From: Blastocatellia bacterium
Lineage (GTDB): Bacteria > Acidobacteriota > Blastocatellia > Chloracidobacteriales > JADJPF01
Reading direction: 5' to 3'
Assembly: GCA_016713405.1 (NCBI GenBank)
Contig: JADJPF010000001.1
Coordinates: forward strand, 310,001-374,000
Length of the DNA: 64,000 bases
The notes beneath the pieces are model-generated. The model did no database searches. It saw only the letters and a program-made list of their open reading frames with translations, and had not been told where the DNA came from. The position numbers were made by a program, and so were the translations under genes. Below are positions 62,747 to 64,000 of the stretch, one piece after another. Position 1 is the stretch's first letter. Each line of letters opens with the position of its first letter.

Positions 62747-64000
62747 ATGAAATTTATCAGTAAAATGTTTTTTGCTTTAATTTTAAGTATAGTTTGTCTT
62801 TCTACAGCTTTTGCTCAATCTAAAGGTCGTGTTGGAAGAGAGACAGTTTTTGCTTTAACTACAACAAATCGTTTAGTAAGTTTTAATAGCTCAACACCAG
62901 GCACTATTATTAATACTGTATCAATTACAGGATTGCAAGCAGGTGAATCATTAGTTGGAATAGATTTTAGACCAGCTACTAGAGTGCTTTTTGCTGTTAG
63001 TAATATGGGTAGAATTTACACCATTAACACTAGTACAGGTCTTGCTACTCAAGTTGGAATGCAGCCTGTAAACTTGACAGGTGCAAACTTTGGTCTTGAT
63101 TTTAATCCTTCCCCAGATCGCATTAGAATTGTAAGCAATACAGGTCAAGACCTTCGCCTTAATCCTAATGATGGTACTATAGCAGGAACAGATACACCGT
63201 TAGCTTATGCAATGGGAGATCCAAATAATGGTAGAACTCCTAACGCATTTGCTTCAGCTTACACTAATAATTTTGCTGGTGTAGGTGCTACAGCTACAAC
63301 ACTTTACAACATAGATGCAGACTTGGATGTTCTTGTAACACAAGGATCACTTAATAGCGCGCCTATTTCACCAAATAGCGGTCAATTATTTACTGTTGGT
63401 GCTTTAGGTATTAATGTTACAAATGTTGGTGGTATGGATATTTCTGATGTTAATGGAACTGCTTTTGCGGCTTTTACCCTTAACGGTGAAATGATGTCAA
63501 AGCTCTATAACATTAATTTAGCTACAGGTGCAACTACTTTAGTTGGCAATATTGGTGGTACAGAACAAATTCGAGACATAGCAGTTGTAGTTAATGGTGA
63601 AACTTTAATTGGTATTACTGGTACTAATAGAATTGTGACATTTAATAGCACTGCACCAGGCACAATTTTAAGTTCTACTTTAATTAGTGGTTTATCAATG
63701 GGTGAAACCATTGTAGGTGCGGATTTTCGCCCTGCTACAGGGGATTTTTATGCTTTAGCTAGTACAGGTCAAGTTTATATTATTAATGCTGCTACAGGTA
63801 CAGCTAGCAAAGTTGGTACACCAAGCGTAACACTTATGGGTACTGAATTTGGTGTTGATTTTAATCCTGCTCCTGATCGAATTAGAGTTGTTAGCAACAT
63901 GGGACAAAATCTGCGTCTAAATCCAGATAATGGTGCATTAGCTGGAACAGATACTCCATTAGCTTATGCAATGACTGATACAAATACCGGTAGAACTCCC
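62747..64000 (+). CDS. Secreted protein with tandem DUF4394 repeats, cut by the window edge
   Basis: ATG 62747 is preceded by AGGAG (62732-62736) at ten bases. The 418 visible codons have no stop. A signal peptide ends near AFAQ (residues 21-24). Residues 30-275 match the DUF4394 pattern: FALTTTNRLVSFNSSTPGTI, GIDFRPATRVLFAV, GLDFNPSPDRIRIVSNTGQD and the LAYAMGDPNNGRTP segment. A second copy begins near residue 283 and is offset by 253 codons (759 bases), so the two copies are the result of an internal duplication. The DNA similarity of the copies is clear, for example around 63230-63240 and 63989-63999. It probably forms a beta-propeller-like surface protein. Confidence 0.88.
   Translation, partial: MKFISKMFFALILSIVCLSTAFAQSKGRVGRETVFALTTTNRLVSFNSSTPGTIINTVSITGLQAGESLVGIDFRPATRVLFAVSNMGRIYTINTSTGLATQVGMQPVNLTGANFGLDFNPSPDRIRIVSNTGQDLRLNPNDGTIAGTDTPLAYAMGDPNNGRTPNAFASAYTNNFAGVGATATTLYNIDADLDVLVTQGSLNSAPISPNSGQLFTVGALGINVTNVGGMDISDVNGTAFAAFTLNGEMMSKLYNINLATGATTLVGNIGGTEQIRDIAVVVNGETLIGITGTNRIVTFNSTAPGTILSSTLISGLSMGETIVGADFRPATGDFYALASTGQVYIINAATGTASKVGTPSVTLMGTEFGVDFNPAPDRIRVVSNMGQNLRLNPDNGALAGTDTPLAYAMTDTNTGRTP

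Noticed and set aside
1..64000. CRISPR arrays, transposases, integrases, tRNA or rRNA genes
   Set aside because: No regularly spaced repeats, recombinase motifs or tRNA-like cloverleaf patterns were recognised by eye; a dedicated scan such as tRNAscan or minced would be needed to exclude them fully.

Overview
This 64 kb window is a low-GC (roughly one third G+C, by eye) chromosomal segment from a diderm bacterium. Outer-membrane markers are a TonB-dependent, Oar-like receptor, a lipoprotein and two bifunctional penicillin-binding proteins. The mix of a carboxypeptidase-regulatory/TonB receptor, a sortilin-type beta-propeller exoprotein, orphan MacB-like permeases, PATAN (DUF4388) response regulators, many Ser/Thr kinases and SUMF1-like proteins fits Acidobacteriota (Blastocatellia-like) best. 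That assignment is inference; no rRNA or tRNA gene was recognised. Genes use TAA, TAG and TGA as stops, with ATG, GTG and TTG starts. No phage, transposase, integrase or CRISPR array was seen.

Layout. 1-4.1 kb: edge fragment, AT-rich gap, secreted protein, zinc-finger/TPR membrane protein, YbaN-like protein. 4.4-9.1 kb: a tight co-directional run (DUF309, GlcE-like FAD subunit, FKBP isomerase, 53-aa ORF, HD hydrolase, PLP trans-sulfuration enzyme, DCC-family protein). 9.4-14.4 kb: a signalling block in which a four-Cys kinase/PATAN/DnaJ/TPR fusion converges on a receiver-kinase and a SUMF1-like protein. 14.5-24 kb: SDR epimerase, amidotransferase, thiE, a PilT-type ATPase with an atypical receiver partner, Rsm22-like methyltransferase, an OmpR-type regulator, hisA, a lone GGDEF protein and a radical SAM/SPASM enzyme. 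24-26.6 kb: two MacB-like permeases, both frameshifted. 26.8-38 kb: two class A PBPs flanking small regulators, a degenerate HPt protein, a glycine-rich protein, an RNA-rich intergenic region with a probable SAM-II-type riboswitch, a DinB protein and a membrane SUMF1-like protein. 38-51 kb: a six-GAF hybrid histidine kinase, uppP, an S26-type peptidase, an MBL hydrolase, YraN, a PATAN regulator, hutU, pgsA and an AI-2E-type exporter. 51-64 kb: VPS10/BNR exoprotein, alaS, a coiled-coil secreted protein, a frameshifted TonB receptor, a Cys-rich protein and a tandem DUF4394 protein that runs off the edge.

Two themes stand out. First, the region between the glycine-rich gene and the DinB gene (32.2-32.6 kb) holds a strong terminator, a structured RNA candidate, a promoter, a SAM-II-like aptamer, a second terminator and a hairpin at the ribosome-binding site. 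Second, four genes are each broken by what looks like one lost base, most in short homopolymers, and a lipoprotein gene has an in-frame TGA. This is either systematic assembly error or genuine decay, and should be settled before any of these genes is interpreted.
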